Shown: positions 18,418 to 28,079 of the stretch, one piece after another
Layout: every line of letters starts with the position of its first letter
How positions within the stretch are numbered: the stretch's first letter is position 1
Origin: an uncultured Flavobacteriaceae bacterium
GTDB taxonomy: Bacteria; Bacteroidota; Bacteroidia; Flavobacteriales; Flavobacteriaceae
Direction of reading: 5' to 3'
Length of the DNA stretch: 64,000 nt
NCBI GenBank assembly: GCA_947486785.1
Contig: CANKUU010000013.1
Span: forward strand, 52,800 to 116,799
The notes under the pieces: generated by a model
The model's input: only the letters and a program-made list of their open reading frames with translations
What the model was told of the DNA's origin: nothing
Databases searched by the model: none
Translations under genes and position numbers: made by a program

Positions 18418-19668
18418 ATGTTCGACATCGAAAGATGGCAAGAAATATTTGATACTATTCGCAAAAATAAACTGCGTACTTTCCTTACAGGTTTATCTGT
18501 TGCATCTGGTATATTCATATTAGTTATTTTATTAGGACTCGGGCAAGGCATGCAGAATGGAATTGCAGAAGAGTTTAAAGAAGATGCTGCTACAAGTATA
18601 TGGGTTTGGCCAAGAAGAACAACTGTTGAGTATAAAGGTCTAAACCCCGGTAGAAAAGTTCAACTTCGAAACGAAAATTTTGAAGTTATTTCAAAATCAC
18701 TTGGTAGTGGTTTTGAAAAGGCATCTATGTTGTATTTTCCGCAAAATCTTCAGGTACTTTACAAAAATGATCCATTGGCATATGATATTACGGGCACAAA
18801 TGGGGATTTGCAAGAAATAGAAAATGAGGTCATTTATGAAGGTCGTTTTATTAATGAAACAGATGTGCTGCATAATGCCAAAGTAGCGGTAATTGGGCGC
18901 AAAATACGTGAAGAGGCTTTTGCAAATGTAGACAGCCCAATAGGGGAATATATTACTATTTCAGGGATGGGTTTTAAAATTGTTGGGGTGTTTGGCGAGT
19001 ATGGTCAAAATAAAGACGAAGAAGAACGAATATTTATACCAATATCCACAGCGCAACTTTCTTTTAATGGTGCAGATAAGTTAAATAATATCAATTTTAT
19101 GCTTCCAGAAATGGAAACTTTTGAAGCTACTTTAGCTAAGAACCAAGAATTTACCACAGCACTTAATTCATATTTGAAACAGTATCACAATGTAGCGCCC
19201 GAAGACGAGCGTGCTATTCGTATTTGGAATCCTATTCAAGAAGTAAAAAGATATTATTCTTTAAGTAAGGGTATAGAAATTTTCTTTTGGGCTGTAGGTT
19301 TGTTTACTATAATAGCAGGGGTTGTAAGTGTTAGCAATATTATGTTGATTGTAGTAAAAGAGCGCACCCGTGAGATTGGAATTAGAAAAGCATTAGGGGC
19401 TAAACCATGGTCTATTATTGGCATGATAATGCATGAAGCCATTTTTGTTACCGCCATTGCGGGTTTTGCAGGGCTTATTTTTAGTTTAGGTCTACTTGAA
19501 TTGGTGGGTCCTGCGGTTAATGTAGACTATATTGTAAACCCCTCGGTAGATTTTAATGTAGCTTTTGCAACCGTTATCGTGCTCATTATTGCAGGGGCAA
19601 TAGCAGGCTTTTTTCCGGCATGGAAAGCAGTAAAGGTACATGTAATTGAGGCTCTTCGCGATGAGTAG
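18418..19668 (+). CDS. MacB/FtsX-type ABC transporter permease 1
   Basis: Permease of about 416 aa: N-terminal helix (about residues 20-42), a long periplasmic MacB core domain, and three C-terminal helices of the FtsX domain with the family signature VVKERTREIGIRKALGA. It has no ATPase domain, unlike MacB itself, so it must pair with the separate ATPase at 22224. The start at 18418 (MFDIERWQEI) is preferred over 18391, because the paralogue at 22918 begins MFDIDIWKEI at the same place. It is probably part of a type VII ABC (mechanotransmission) tripartite exporter. Confidence 0.9.
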   Translation: MFDIERWQEIFDTIRKNKLRTFLTGLSVASGIFILVILLGLGQGMQNGIAEEFKEDAATSIWVWPRRTTVEYKGLNPGRKVQLRNENFEVISKSLGSGFEKASMLYFPQNLQVLYKNDPLAYDITGTNGDLQEIENEVIYEGRFINETDVLHNAKVAVIGRKIREEAFANVDSPIGEYITISGMGFKIVGVFGEYGQNKDEEERIFIPISTAQLSFNGADKLNNINFMLPEMETFEATLAKNQEFTTALNSYLKQYHNVAPEDERAIRIWNPIQEVKRYYSLSKGIEIFFWAVGLFTIIAGVVSVSNIMLIVVKERTREIGIRKALGAKPWSIIGMIMHEAIFVTAIAGFAGLIFSLGLLELVGPAVNVDYIVNPSVDFNVAFATVIVLIIAGAIAGFFPAWKAVKVHVIEALRDE

Positions 19669-19712
19669 TTGCGACGGGCGAAACATAATGATTGCATATT
19701 ATAAGATAATAT

Positions 19713-20969
19713 ATGTTTAGTAGAGATCGTTGGAAAGAAATTTTAGAAGTACTCTCGAGTAACACCCTACGCACCCTAGCAACAGCGTTTGGGGTAGGCT
19801 GGGGTATCTTTATTTTAATTATTCTGTTGGCAGCTGGTAAGGGTTTAGAAAATGGTATTCGTCTTAATTTTAATGGGGTAGCTACCAATACTATGTTTTT
19901 GTGGACTCAACCTACAACGCTCGCTTTTGAAGGTCTGCCCGAAAATAGACGCTTTAATTATAAGTTAGAAGATGTTGATTTATTGCGACAAAATATTCCT
20001 GAGTTACGAATTATTTCACCTCGAAATAGTTTGCGAAATTCGGTTGGAGATAACGTTATAAGAGGAACCGAAAGTGGTAACTATAGAGTTTTTGGAGATT
20101 ATCCAGAGATTATAGAACAACGTCCAATTTATGTTTCAAAGGGGCGTTTTTTTAATCATAACGACATTAGTGAGAGAAGAAAGGTAGTAGTTATTGGAGA
20201 TGGAATTCGAAAAGATTTGTTTAGAGCCGATGAAGCGGTTTTAGGATCTTACATTGTGGTTAGTGGTGTCAATTTTATGGTGATAGGTACTTATAAAGAA
20301 AAGACTAGCAACGGGGGAGGTGAAAATAGCGAACGTGAAATTTATATGCCCTTTACTTCTTTTTCTCAGGCATATAATCGTGCTGATAACGTAGGTTGGA
20401 TGGCATTAACAGCAGAAGACGGAACATCAATAAGCACGCTAACAGAAGCGATAATTAATACGGTAAAACAAAGTAGAAAAATTCACCCCAACGATAAAAG
20501 AGCCATTGGCTATTTTGATTTGTTTGAAGAGTATAATAGAGTTGAAAGTCTTTTTGGGGCTTTAAGGTTTGTGGCGTATTTTGTTGGTATTTTGGTTTTG
20601 TTATCGGGTATAATTGGTGTAAGTAACATTATGCTCATCGTTATTAAAGAGCGCACAAAAGAAATAGGAATACGACGTGCTTTAGGAGAAGACCCTTGGT
20701 CAATAAAGTTACAGATATTAATGGAGTCAATTTTCTTAACTATTATCTCTGGTATGGTAGGTATTATTTTTGGAGCACTTGTTATTTTTGGGGTAAATAC
20801 CCTTTTAGATGTTGTTGGTCCAGTAGATATGTTTTTAAATCCAAGTGTGAGTTTAGGGGTTGTGTTGAGCGCCTTAGCCATACTTATTATATCGGGCTTA
20901 TTGGCAGGTTTTATACCAGCCAATAAAGCAATAAAAGTAAGACCTATTGAAGCCTTACGAACAGAGTAA
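19713..20969 (+). CDS. MacB/FtsX-type ABC transporter permease 2
   Basis: Permease of 418 aa with the same plan as its neighbour: helix at about residues 20-42, a periplasmic core, and three C-terminal helices with VIKERTKEIGIRRALGE. The N-terminus MFSRDRWKEILEVL resembles permease 4 (MRQLFDRDTWREIFQSI) more than permease 1, so permeases 1/3 and 2/4 look like equivalent partners of a duplicated pair. It lies 44 bp after permease 1 and 34 bp before the adaptor, in one transcription unit. Confidence 0.9.
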   Translation: MFSRDRWKEILEVLSSNTLRTLATAFGVGWGIFILIILLAAGKGLENGIRLNFNGVATNTMFLWTQPTTLAFEGLPENRRFNYKLEDVDLLRQNIPELRIISPRNSLRNSVGDNVIRGTESGNYRVFGDYPEIIEQRPIYVSKGRFFNHNDISERRKVVVIGDGIRKDLFRADEAVLGSYIVVSGVNFMVIGTYKEKTSNGGGENSEREIYMPFTSFSQAYNRADNVGWMALTAEDGTSISTLTEAIINTVKQSRKIHPNDKRAIGYFDLFEEYNRVESLFGALRFVAYFVGILVLLSGIIGVSNIMLIVIKERTKEIGIRRALGEDPWSIKLQILMESIFLTIISGMVGIIFGALVIFGVNTLLDVVGPVDMFLNPSVSLGVVLSALAILIISGLLAGFIPANKAIKVRPIEALRTE

Positions 20970-21003
20970 ATATGGTTCATCATGAATATATAATCAATCA
21001 AAA

Positions 21004-22113
21004 ATGAAAAAGTCAGTAACTCGAATTATTTTAGTATTTATCCTAGTTCTCTTTGTAGGGGCTATGTATTATCTCTATCAAAAAAATGCAGAAGACCCTA
21101 TTGTTTATGAAACCGAGAAAGTCTCTAAACAGAACATTGTAAAAAAAACTGTTGCAACAGGTAGTATATTACCCTTAGAAGAAGTACTAATAAAGCCCAA
21201 TATTTCTGGTGTTATTGAAGAGGTTTTCGTCGAAGGTGGCGATTATGTAAAATCTGGTGATTTACTATGCCGTATAAAAGTAGTGCCTAATTTAAGTGCC
21301 CTAAATGACGCAAAAAATAGAATTGACGAGGCTAAAATAGCTCTTGAAGATCAGCTGAGAACTTTAGATCGCCAGAAAAAACTTTTTTCAAAAGGGGTTA
21401 TTTCTGAGGCAGATATGCAAAGAGTACAAGTCGCTTACGACCAGTCTAAGCAAGCTTACAATGCGGCAAACAAGCGTTACGACATTATTAAGACAGGTAC
21501 TACAAAAGGCTTTGGTAACGCTGCCAATACACAAATACGAGCTACGGTTAGCGGAATGGTATTAGAAGTTCCTGTGGAAGTTGGTAACCAAGTTATAGAA
21601 AGCAATAATTTTAATGAGGGTACTACTATTGCAGCAATTGCCGATGTAGAAAAAATGATTTTTGAGGGTAAAGTTGACGAGTCTGAAGTTGGTAAAATAA
21701 AGGAGAATTTACCTCTCGAAATTACAGTTGGCGCAATAGAAAATAAGAAGTTTGATGCGGTATTAGATTATATTGCACCGAAAGGTAAAGAAGAGAATGG
21801 AGCCATACAATTCGAAATTAAAGGAACACTTAAAAAGCAAGACTCAGTTTTTATTCGGGCAGGGTTAAGTGCAAACGCATCTATAATTTTAGCGAAAGCA
21901 GATAGTGTGTTAGCCATTAATGAAGCTTTAGTACAATTTGACAAAAAAACAAAAGAACCCTTCGTAGAAATTGAAGTGGGTGATCAAAAGTTTGAGCGTA
22001 GAGCTATTAAACTTGGTGTTAGCGACGGTATTTTTGTAGAAATACAATCGGGCTTGAGTGAGGAAGACGAAATTAAGGTATGGAACCGGCTTGAAGATGA
22101 GGAAGAAAATTAA
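21004..22113 (+). CDS. Periplasmic adaptor (HlyD/MacA-like) 1
   Basis: Membrane-fusion protein of 369 aa, anchored by one N-terminal helix (about residues 6-24). It has the typical order: a barrel-sandwich (lipoyl-like) half near residue 60-95 with KPNISGVIEEV, a coiled-coil hairpin (about 95-150), the second lipoyl half with RATVSGMVLEVPV, and beta-barrel and membrane-proximal domains. It would bridge the inner-membrane permeases to an outer-membrane TolC channel. It is about 50% similar by eye to the second adaptor at 25457, in line with duplication of a permease-permease-adaptor block. Confidence 0.9.
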   Translation: MKKSVTRIILVFILVLFVGAMYYLYQKNAEDPIVYETEKVSKQNIVKKTVATGSILPLEEVLIKPNISGVIEEVFVEGGDYVKSGDLLCRIKVVPNLSALNDAKNRIDEAKIALEDQLRTLDRQKKLFSKGVISEADMQRVQVAYDQSKQAYNAANKRYDIIKTGTTKGFGNAANTQIRATVSGMVLEVPVEVGNQVIESNNFNEGTTIAAIADVEKMIFEGKVDESEVGKIKENLPLEITVGAIENKKFDAVLDYIAPKGKEENGAIQFEIKGTLKKQDSVFIRAGLSANASIILAKADSVLAINEALVQFDKKTKEPFVEIEVGDQKFERRAIKLGVSDGIFVEIQSGLSEEDEIKVWNRLEDEEEN

Positions 22114-22145
22114 TTGAAAATATTTTTGATAAAAACGGCATTTTC

Positions 22146-22159
22146 TTGTAACAATTTTG
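22146..22159 (+). promoter_or_regulatory. Shared 14-bp motif upstream of the second half of the efflux cluster
   Basis: This is the exact copy of the motif at 18334-18347, here 64 nt before the ATPase start codon and in a 110-bp gap after adaptor 1. It implies that the second half of the cluster has its own, similarly controlled promoter. Confidence 0.55.
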
Positions 22160-22223
22160 CAACTTAAAGGTCTAATTTAATATCTAACATTTGAGTTAGC
22201 CAAGTAATTAAAATTCAACCACT

Positions 22224-22925
22224 ATGATCGAAATTAAAGACCTTCACAAATCCTATAAAATGGGAAGTAACTCGCTTCATGTTTTAAAGGGAATCAATTT
22301 CTCGGTAGAAGAGGGTGAGTTGGTGGCAATTATGGGTTCTTCGGGGTCGGGTAAGTCAACTTTACTAAATATCTTGGGCATGTTAGATGAGCTTGATGAG
22401 GGTTCCTATGATTTAGATGGCGTTCCAATAAAGAATCTTAACGAAACAAAAGCCGCAAATTATCGCAATAAGTTTTTGGGTTTTATTTTTCAGTCTTTCA
22501 ACCTAATTAATTACAAAAGTGCAATGGAGAATGTTGCACTGCCTTTATACTATCAAAAAGTTTCAAGAAAAGAGCGACAAGAGAAAGCCCTGAAGTATTT
22601 AGAACAGGTAGGCCTTAAAGAATGGGCAGGTCATTTGCCAAGTGAACTTTCTGGAGGGCAAAAACAAAGAGTAGCTATCGCAAGAGCCCTTGCAGCAGAA
22701 CCTAAGGTGCTTTTGGCCGATGAGCCTACTGGAGCCTTAGATAGTAAAACCTCTTACGAGGTGATGGATCTGATTCAGAAAATTAATGATGAGGGTAATA
22801 CTATTTTAATTGTAACCCATGAGCCAGATATTGCCGATATGTGTAAACGTATTGTGCATTTAAAAGATGGTATTATTTTAGAAGATAAAAAAGTAAACCA
22901 AGTAAGAGCCTCGCAATATGTTTGA
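22224..22925 (+). CDS. ABC transporter ATP-binding protein (MacB/LolD type)
   Basis: Nucleotide-binding subunit of 233 aa. Walker A is GSSGSGKST (about residues 34-42), the signature is LSGGQKQR (about 142-149), Walker B is VLLADEPTG (about 161-169), and the switch His is in VTHEPD. This is the only ATPase in an eight-gene cluster with four permeases, so it probably serves both permease pairs. Its stop overlaps the start of permease 3 by 8 nt, giving translational coupling. Confidence 0.95.
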   Translation: MIEIKDLHKSYKMGSNSLHVLKGINFSVEEGELVAIMGSSGSGKSTLLNILGMLDELDEGSYDLDGVPIKNLNETKAANYRNKFLGFIFQSFNLINYKSAMENVALPLYYQKVSRKERQEKALKYLEQVGLKEWAGHLPSELSGGQKQRVAIARALAAEPKVLLADEPTGALDSKTSYEVMDLIQKINDEGNTILIVTHEPDIADMCKRIVHLKDGIILEDKKVNQVRASQYV

Positions 22926-24153
22926 TATTGACATTTGGAAAGAAATTTTTGAGGCGATTCAAAAAAACAAACTCAGAACCTTTCTTACGGGTTTTACCGT
23001 GGCTTTAGGCATATTTATTTTTGTCACCCTTTTTGGTATGGGTAATGGCTTAAACAATACATTTTTAAAGTTTTTTGGGGATGATGCAACCAATATTTTT
23101 AGAATCTATCCGTCAACTACAACTTTGCCATATGCCGGCTATAAGGCAAAACGTCGGATCGAGTTGGATAATGGTGATATAGATGACATTATTGAAGAAT
23201 TTGGTCCTTTAATAGATTATGTTTCACCACGTATACAGCGATCGGGCAAGGTGAGTTACAGAGACGAATCTGATAGCTACGGTAATTATGGGGTAGGACC
23301 AGGAATGCAAAAAGCCGAAAAGTCTATTTTAATGAAAGGTCGATACATTAACGCCTTAGATGTACGTCAAAAAAACAAACATGCAGTAATTGGCAGAATG
23401 GTTGAAAAAGATCTGTTTAAAGGAGAAGATGCATTAGGTAAATTTATTGATATTTCAGGAAGCGTTTTTAAAGTTATCGGTGTTTTTCAAGATGATGGCG
23501 GAGATAATGAAGAACGAAACATTTTTATTCCTTTTACAACAAGGCAACTGCTTGAAGGAGCAAATGATAAAATTGGTGAAATAACCCTCGCGTTTAACGA
23601 AGCCATTGGCTATAGTGGGGCTATGAAGTTTGAAAAGCAATTAGCTAGCTATATTCGAAAAAAAAAGCAAGTAAACCCAAATGACCCAAGAGGCATTTTT
23701 ATTCAAAACGTTGCCGATAATTTAAAAAGAAACCAGCAGTTCGCAAATGTTCTAAAAATTATTATTTCAGGTATTGCTTTTGCAGTTATTATTTCAGGAA
23801 TTATAGGAATCAGTAATATTATGGTTTTTATCGTAAAAGAGCGTACAAAAGAAATAGGCATTCGAAAAGCTATGGGTGCCACTCCCAAGATTATTACAAA
23901 AACTATTTTGTTAGAATCAATTTTTATTACTGCTGTTTTTGGATTTGTAGGTATGATTTGTGGAATTATTATTCTAAATATCATAGAAGGTAAAATTTTA
24001 GAAGAAGATTACTTTATTACCAATCCAGCGATAAATTCTGGAACGGCAGTTTTTGTAACTATTCTACTTATTTTATGTGGTGCATTGGCGGCATATATTC
24101 CAGCGAAAAAAGCAGCAAAAATTAAACCCATTGTAGCACTAAGAGACGAATAG
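22918..24153 (+). CDS. MacB/FtsX-type ABC transporter permease 3
   Basis: Permease of 411 aa with helix at about residues 20-42, periplasmic core, and three C-terminal helices containing IVKERTKEIGIRKAMGA. The start MFDIDIWKEIFEAI parallels permease 1. It overlaps the ATPase gene by 8 nt and ends 1 nt before permease 4. It probably forms a heterodimer with permease 4 in the exporter. Confidence 0.9.
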   Translation: MFDIDIWKEIFEAIQKNKLRTFLTGFTVALGIFIFVTLFGMGNGLNNTFLKFFGDDATNIFRIYPSTTTLPYAGYKAKRRIELDNGDIDDIIEEFGPLIDYVSPRIQRSGKVSYRDESDSYGNYGVGPGMQKAEKSILMKGRYINALDVRQKNKHAVIGRMVEKDLFKGEDALGKFIDISGSVFKVIGVFQDDGGDNEERNIFIPFTTRQLLEGANDKIGEITLAFNEAIGYSGAMKFEKQLASYIRKKKQVNPNDPRGIFIQNVADNLKRNQQFANVLKIIISGIAFAVIISGIIGISNIMVFIVKERTKEIGIRKAMGATPKIITKTILLESIFITAVFGFVGMICGIIILNIIEGKILEEDYFITNPAINSGTAVFVTILLILCGALAAYIPAKKAAKIKPIVALRDE

Positions 24154-24154
24154 T

Positions 24155-25417
24155 ATGAGACAATTATTTGATAGAGATACTTGGCGCGAAATTTTTCAGT
24201 CTATAAAAAAGAATAAGCTTCGTACGTTTTTAACAATGCTTGGTGTGTTTATAGGTATCTATATTTACATTGTGCTTTCTGGCGCTTCCAAAGGTTTAGA
24301 TAATGGTTTTGAAAAAGAATTTGAAACCATTGCCAGAAATAGTATGTTCGTTTTTTCTTCAAGTACAAGTAAGCCATATGCAGGTTTTAAAACGGGTAGA
24401 AAAATTCAATTAAAGTTACAAGACGTAAAGTTTTTAAGGCAACAGGTTCCTGAAATAATGGCAATAGCGCCTAGAAATGTAAAAGGTATTTTCGGAACAG
24501 AGCCAGGGGTTGTAAAACGCGGCATTAAATCGGGTAATTATTCGGTATTTGGTGATTATCCAGAGTTTACAAAGATAGCTCCAAAGAAAATTTATGATGG
24601 TGGTAGATTCATAAATACTGCAGATATAGAAAAGGAACGTAAAGTATGTGTGATTGGAGAGCGAACGCAAAAAGAACTTTTTAATGAAGATGAAGAACCG
24701 ATAGGAGGTTTTATTGAAATTGAAGATGTCAGTTTTCAGGTGGTAGGAGTTCATAAATTTGCTGGAGGAGGGCCTTTTGATAATGATAGCGATATTTTTA
24801 TTCCTTTTACAACATTTAAAAAACTTTATAACACCGGTGATAATGTCGCTTGGTTTACTATTGCAGCCTATGATGATGCAGATGTTATAAAAGTAGAAAA
24901 AAATATTAAAGCAGTTTTAAGACGTATACACAAAGTTGATCCAACAGATGAAAAAGCGATTGGAGCATTTAATTTAGGAGAGGTTTTTAAAAAAATATTT
25001 GGTTTTTCAAACGGATTGACTTTTCTCTCTCTTATAGTCGGCGTTGCAACCATTCTTGCCGGAGTAATTGGTATCGGTAATATTTTATTGATTTCAGTCA
25101 AAGAAAGAACCAAAGAGCTTGGTGTGCGCAGAGCTTTAGGGGCAACCCCAACTGAAATAAGAAATCAAATTATAATTGAAGCATTGGTGCTTACTTTATT
25201 GGCAGGGCTAATAGGTATTATTTTTGGGGCAGCCACTCTAAAATTAATTGATATTTTAACTGCAAATGTAGAATTGCCTTATACAAACCCAACCGTGCCC
25301 ATACCATACGTGCTCATGTCTCTTTTTTTAATGGTAGGCTTAGGTATTTTAATTGGTCTCATACCAGCACAGCGGGCAGTTAGTATAAAACCTATTGATG
25401 CTTTACGTGAAGAATAA
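24155..25417 (+). CDS. MacB/FtsX-type ABC transporter permease 4
   Basis: Permease of 420 aa with the same fold; FtsX signature SVKERTKELGVRRALGA near residue 315. It is the likely counterpart of permease 2. It follows permease 3 with a 1-nt gap and precedes adaptor 2 by 39 bp. The substrate of the complex cannot be inferred; MacB-type exporters move peptides, lipoproteins or macrolide-like compounds. Confidence 0.9.
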   Translation: MRQLFDRDTWREIFQSIKKNKLRTFLTMLGVFIGIYIYIVLSGASKGLDNGFEKEFETIARNSMFVFSSSTSKPYAGFKTGRKIQLKLQDVKFLRQQVPEIMAIAPRNVKGIFGTEPGVVKRGIKSGNYSVFGDYPEFTKIAPKKIYDGGRFINTADIEKERKVCVIGERTQKELFNEDEEPIGGFIEIEDVSFQVVGVHKFAGGGPFDNDSDIFIPFTTFKKLYNTGDNVAWFTIAAYDDADVIKVEKNIKAVLRRIHKVDPTDEKAIGAFNLGEVFKKIFGFSNGLTFLSLIVGVATILAGVIGIGNILLISVKERTKELGVRRALGATPTEIRNQIIIEALVLTLLAGLIGIIFGAATLKLIDILTANVELPYTNPTVPIPYVLMSLFLMVGLGILIGLIPAQRAVSIKPIDALREE

Positions 25418-25456
25418 CAAACAAAAAACGAATACAAAACTCAAATTAAAGTAAAG

Positions 25457-26602
25457 ATGAACAAAATTTTAAAATATGCATTAATTGCAATTTTGGTAAT
25501 AGGTGCCTTTTGGGCTGCATGGTTTTTTATAAACTCTAACAGCAAATCATCAATTACGTATGAAACTCAAAATCCTTTTATAGCTAATATTGAGAAGAAA
25601 TCAGTAGCTACTGGTAAGGTAGTGCCAGAAGATGAGGTGGAGATAAAACCCCAAATTTCAGGTATTATCGATAAAATTTATTTAGAGGAAGGTGTCAAAG
25701 TAAAGGCGGGAGATTTAATTGCAACCATTAAAATTGTACCTAATGAGCAAGCCCTAAATTCTTCAAGGGGGCGCGTTAAATCTGCCGAAATTTCATTGAG
25801 TAATATAAAAACAGAGTACGAAAGAAATAAGAAACTCTTTAGTAAAGGTGTTATTTCTAGTCAAGATTTTAATGCATTACAATTGAGGTATGATCAGGCA
25901 CAACAAGAACTTTCTAATGCAAGAGCAGATTATCAAATAATTAGAAAAGGATCTGCAGGGGGCTCGTCTTCTGCAAATACAAATATTAGAGCCACTATAT
26001 CGGGTACTATTTTAGAAATTCCGGTAGAGGAGGGCGATCAAGTAGTAGAAACTAATAATTTTAATGCGGGTACTACTATTGCTGCTATTGCCGATTTAAG
26101 TAAGATGATTTTTGAAGGAAAAGTTGATGAAGGTGAAGTTAGTAAGCTAAAAGTAGGTACACCATTAAAAATTAGTTTAGGTGCTTTAGAAGGTGCCGAG
26201 TTAGATGCAAAATTAAAATTTATAGCGCCAAAAGCAACAGAAGATACTGGGGCAGTACAATTTAAGATAGAGGGCGATGTAGAAGTTAAAGAAGATCTAT
26301 TTATACGAGCAGGCTATAGTGCAAATGCTTCTGTAGTACTAGAACGTAAAGAGGATATTTTGGTAATTCCTGAGGCGCTCTTACAATTTGATGAAAATAC
26401 AGAGAAACCTTATGTAGAGGTATCGGCAGGTGATCAAAAATGGGAACGCAGAGAAATAGAGGTAGGAATATCGGATGGCGTAAACATAGAGATAGTATCT
26501 GGTTTGACAGAGAATGATGCTGTTAAAGAATGGAACAAAACAGAGCCAATTAAAAAAGGAGAAGGTGATGAGAACAAAAAAGGCGAAGAGGATAACGAGT
26601 AA
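25457..26602 (+). CDS. Periplasmic adaptor (HlyD/MacA-like) 2
   Basis: Membrane-fusion protein of 381 aa with N-terminal anchor (about residues 6-26), first lipoyl half with KPQISGIIDKIYLEEG, coiled-coil hairpin with the KKLFSKGVISSQDF turn (matching KKLFSKGVISEADM in adaptor 1), second lipoyl half and beta-barrel. It ends in a charged Lys/Glu tail (about residues 360-381) that adaptor 1 largely lacks. TolC follows 33 bp downstream. Confidence 0.9.
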   Translation: MNKILKYALIAILVIGAFWAAWFFINSNSKSSITYETQNPFIANIEKKSVATGKVVPEDEVEIKPQISGIIDKIYLEEGVKVKAGDLIATIKIVPNEQALNSSRGRVKSAEISLSNIKTEYERNKKLFSKGVISSQDFNALQLRYDQAQQELSNARADYQIIRKGSAGGSSSANTNIRATISGTILEIPVEEGDQVVETNNFNAGTTIAAIADLSKMIFEGKVDEGEVSKLKVGTPLKISLGALEGAELDAKLKFIAPKATEDTGAVQFKIEGDVEVKEDLFIRAGYSANASVVLERKEDILVIPEALLQFDENTEKPYVEVSAGDQKWERREIEVGISDGVNIEIVSGLTENDAVKEWNKTEPIKKGEGDENKKGEEDNE

Positions 26603-26635
26603 ATCATCAATCAATAAATAACAAAAAGAAATCAA

Positions 26636-27985
26636 ATGAAATTTAAACTAACAGGGCTCTTATGCGTAATGGTTATGGGCCTACTTTCAGCCCAGCAAAA
26701 AAAATGGTCTTTAGCCGAATGTGTTGAATATGCGGTAGAGAATAACATTAGTGTAGCGCAATTTGAACTTGATCTTCAAAATGTTAAGATAGAAAAGTCT
26801 GATGCTTTGGGTAATTTTTTACCAAATTTAAATGCACAAGCTACTGCCTCTAATAATATTGGTTTTTCAATTGTGCCAGGTACAAATGCTCCTACTACAG
26901 AGGCAACCTTTAGGTTAAATGGCGGCCTTAGTAGTAATATTACTTTGTTTGATGGGTTAAGAAATATTCATCGATTTAACAGAGCAAAATTAAATGCTAT
27001 CGCTAGTCAATATAGGTTAGATGATTTAAAAGACGATATTCGACTAAGTGTTGCAAATGCTTACCTGCAAGTGCTTTCTAATAAAGAATCTTTAAAAGTA
27101 ATTAGAGCACAATATGAGGTTATCAGACAAGACTTAAAGCGAACCAAAGAGCTTGTAGAATCGGGTGTTGTGGCTAAGGGAGATTTACTTGAAATAGAAT
27201 CAACAGCTGCAGGTCAAGAGCAACAAATTGTAAATGGCGAAGGTTTGGTTTTATTATCAAGAATTGGGCTTGCTCAGTTATTACAAATTACAGACTATGA
27301 AAATTTTGATATTGTAGATGAGGCCTTCGAAATTCCGCCTTCAGATATTTTAAATAATTCGGCTAAAGATATTTTTGAAAAGGCCTTAAGTTTTCGCAAT
27401 GATATTCAATTTTCAAAAGCTCAGGTAGCGCTTGCAGAGCAAGATTTAAAAATTAGTAAGGGCGCAATATTGCCCACACTATCTGGCTTTTTAAATTACA
27501 ATCTTGGCTATTCAGACAGAAATCAAATTCCTGATCAAAACAACATGTTTTTTAAACCAAGTTTTACGGATCAACTTTGGATTTTTGATGGAATCTCTTA
27601 TGGAGCTCAGTTAAATATACCTATTTTTAATGGGTGGAGTACTAAAAATAGTATTAAACGCTCTAGAATAAACGCTGAAAAAGCAAAGCTTCAATTTGAA
27701 CAAGATAAGCTAGATCTAGAGTCTAGCATACAACAAGCTTATGTAGATGTTTCTGTTTTTAGGAAAACGTATGAGGCAGCCTTAAAAACACTCGAAGCAA
27801 GAAGATTAGCCTATCAATATTCAAAAGATCGTTTTGAGGTTGGGTTAATGAATGCTTTTGATTTTAGTCAAGCACAAGCTCGTGTAGATAACGCAGAGGC
27901 GGATATGATTCGAGCAAAATATAACTACATTTTTAGATTAAAGATTTTAGAATTCTATTTCGGAATACCAATAAAATTGAATTAA
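26636..27985 (+). CDS. TolC family outer-membrane channel
   Basis: Outer-membrane efflux protein of 449 aa. A signal peptide ends near residue 20 (LLSAQ). The protein shows the internal two-fold repeat of long alpha-hairpins typical of TolC: WSLAECVEYAVENN at the start of repeat 1 and the LEIESTAAGQEQ and FDFSQAQARVDNAEADMIRAKYNY hairpins of repeats 1 and 2. It completes the tripartite exporter with the adaptors and permeases upstream. A strong terminator closes the operon. Confidence 0.92.
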   Translation: MKFKLTGLLCVMVMGLLSAQQKKWSLAECVEYAVENNISVAQFELDLQNVKIEKSDALGNFLPNLNAQATASNNIGFSIVPGTNAPTTEATFRLNGGLSSNITLFDGLRNIHRFNRAKLNAIASQYRLDDLKDDIRLSVANAYLQVLSNKESLKVIRAQYEVIRQDLKRTKELVESGVVAKGDLLEIESTAAGQEQQIVNGEGLVLLSRIGLAQLLQITDYENFDIVDEAFEIPPSDILNNSAKDIFEKALSFRNDIQFSKAQVALAEQDLKISKGAILPTLSGFLNYNLGYSDRNQIPDQNNMFFKPSFTDQLWIFDGISYGAQLNIPIFNGWSTKNSIKRSRINAEKAKLQFEQDKLDLESSIQQAYVDVSVFRKTYEAALKTLEARRLAYQYSKDRFEVGLMNAFDFSQAQARVDNAEADMIRAKYNYIFRLKILEFYFGIPIKLN

Positions 27986-28001
27986 AAAGGATTTAACTAA
28001 A

Positions 28002-28046
28002 CAAAGACCCTAAGGCTGTGAAAATTGCTTTAGGGTCTTTGTTTTT
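28002..28046 (+). terminator. Rho-independent terminator after the efflux cluster
   Basis: Arms 28002-28016 and 28027-28041 (CAAAGACCCTAAGGC / GCTTTAGGGTCTTTG) pair over 15 bp with one G-T wobble and a 10-nt loop, followed by Ts. Confidence 0.85.
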
Positions 28047-28079
28047 ATGCTAGATTTTAGAATTATATTTGTTTCTATT

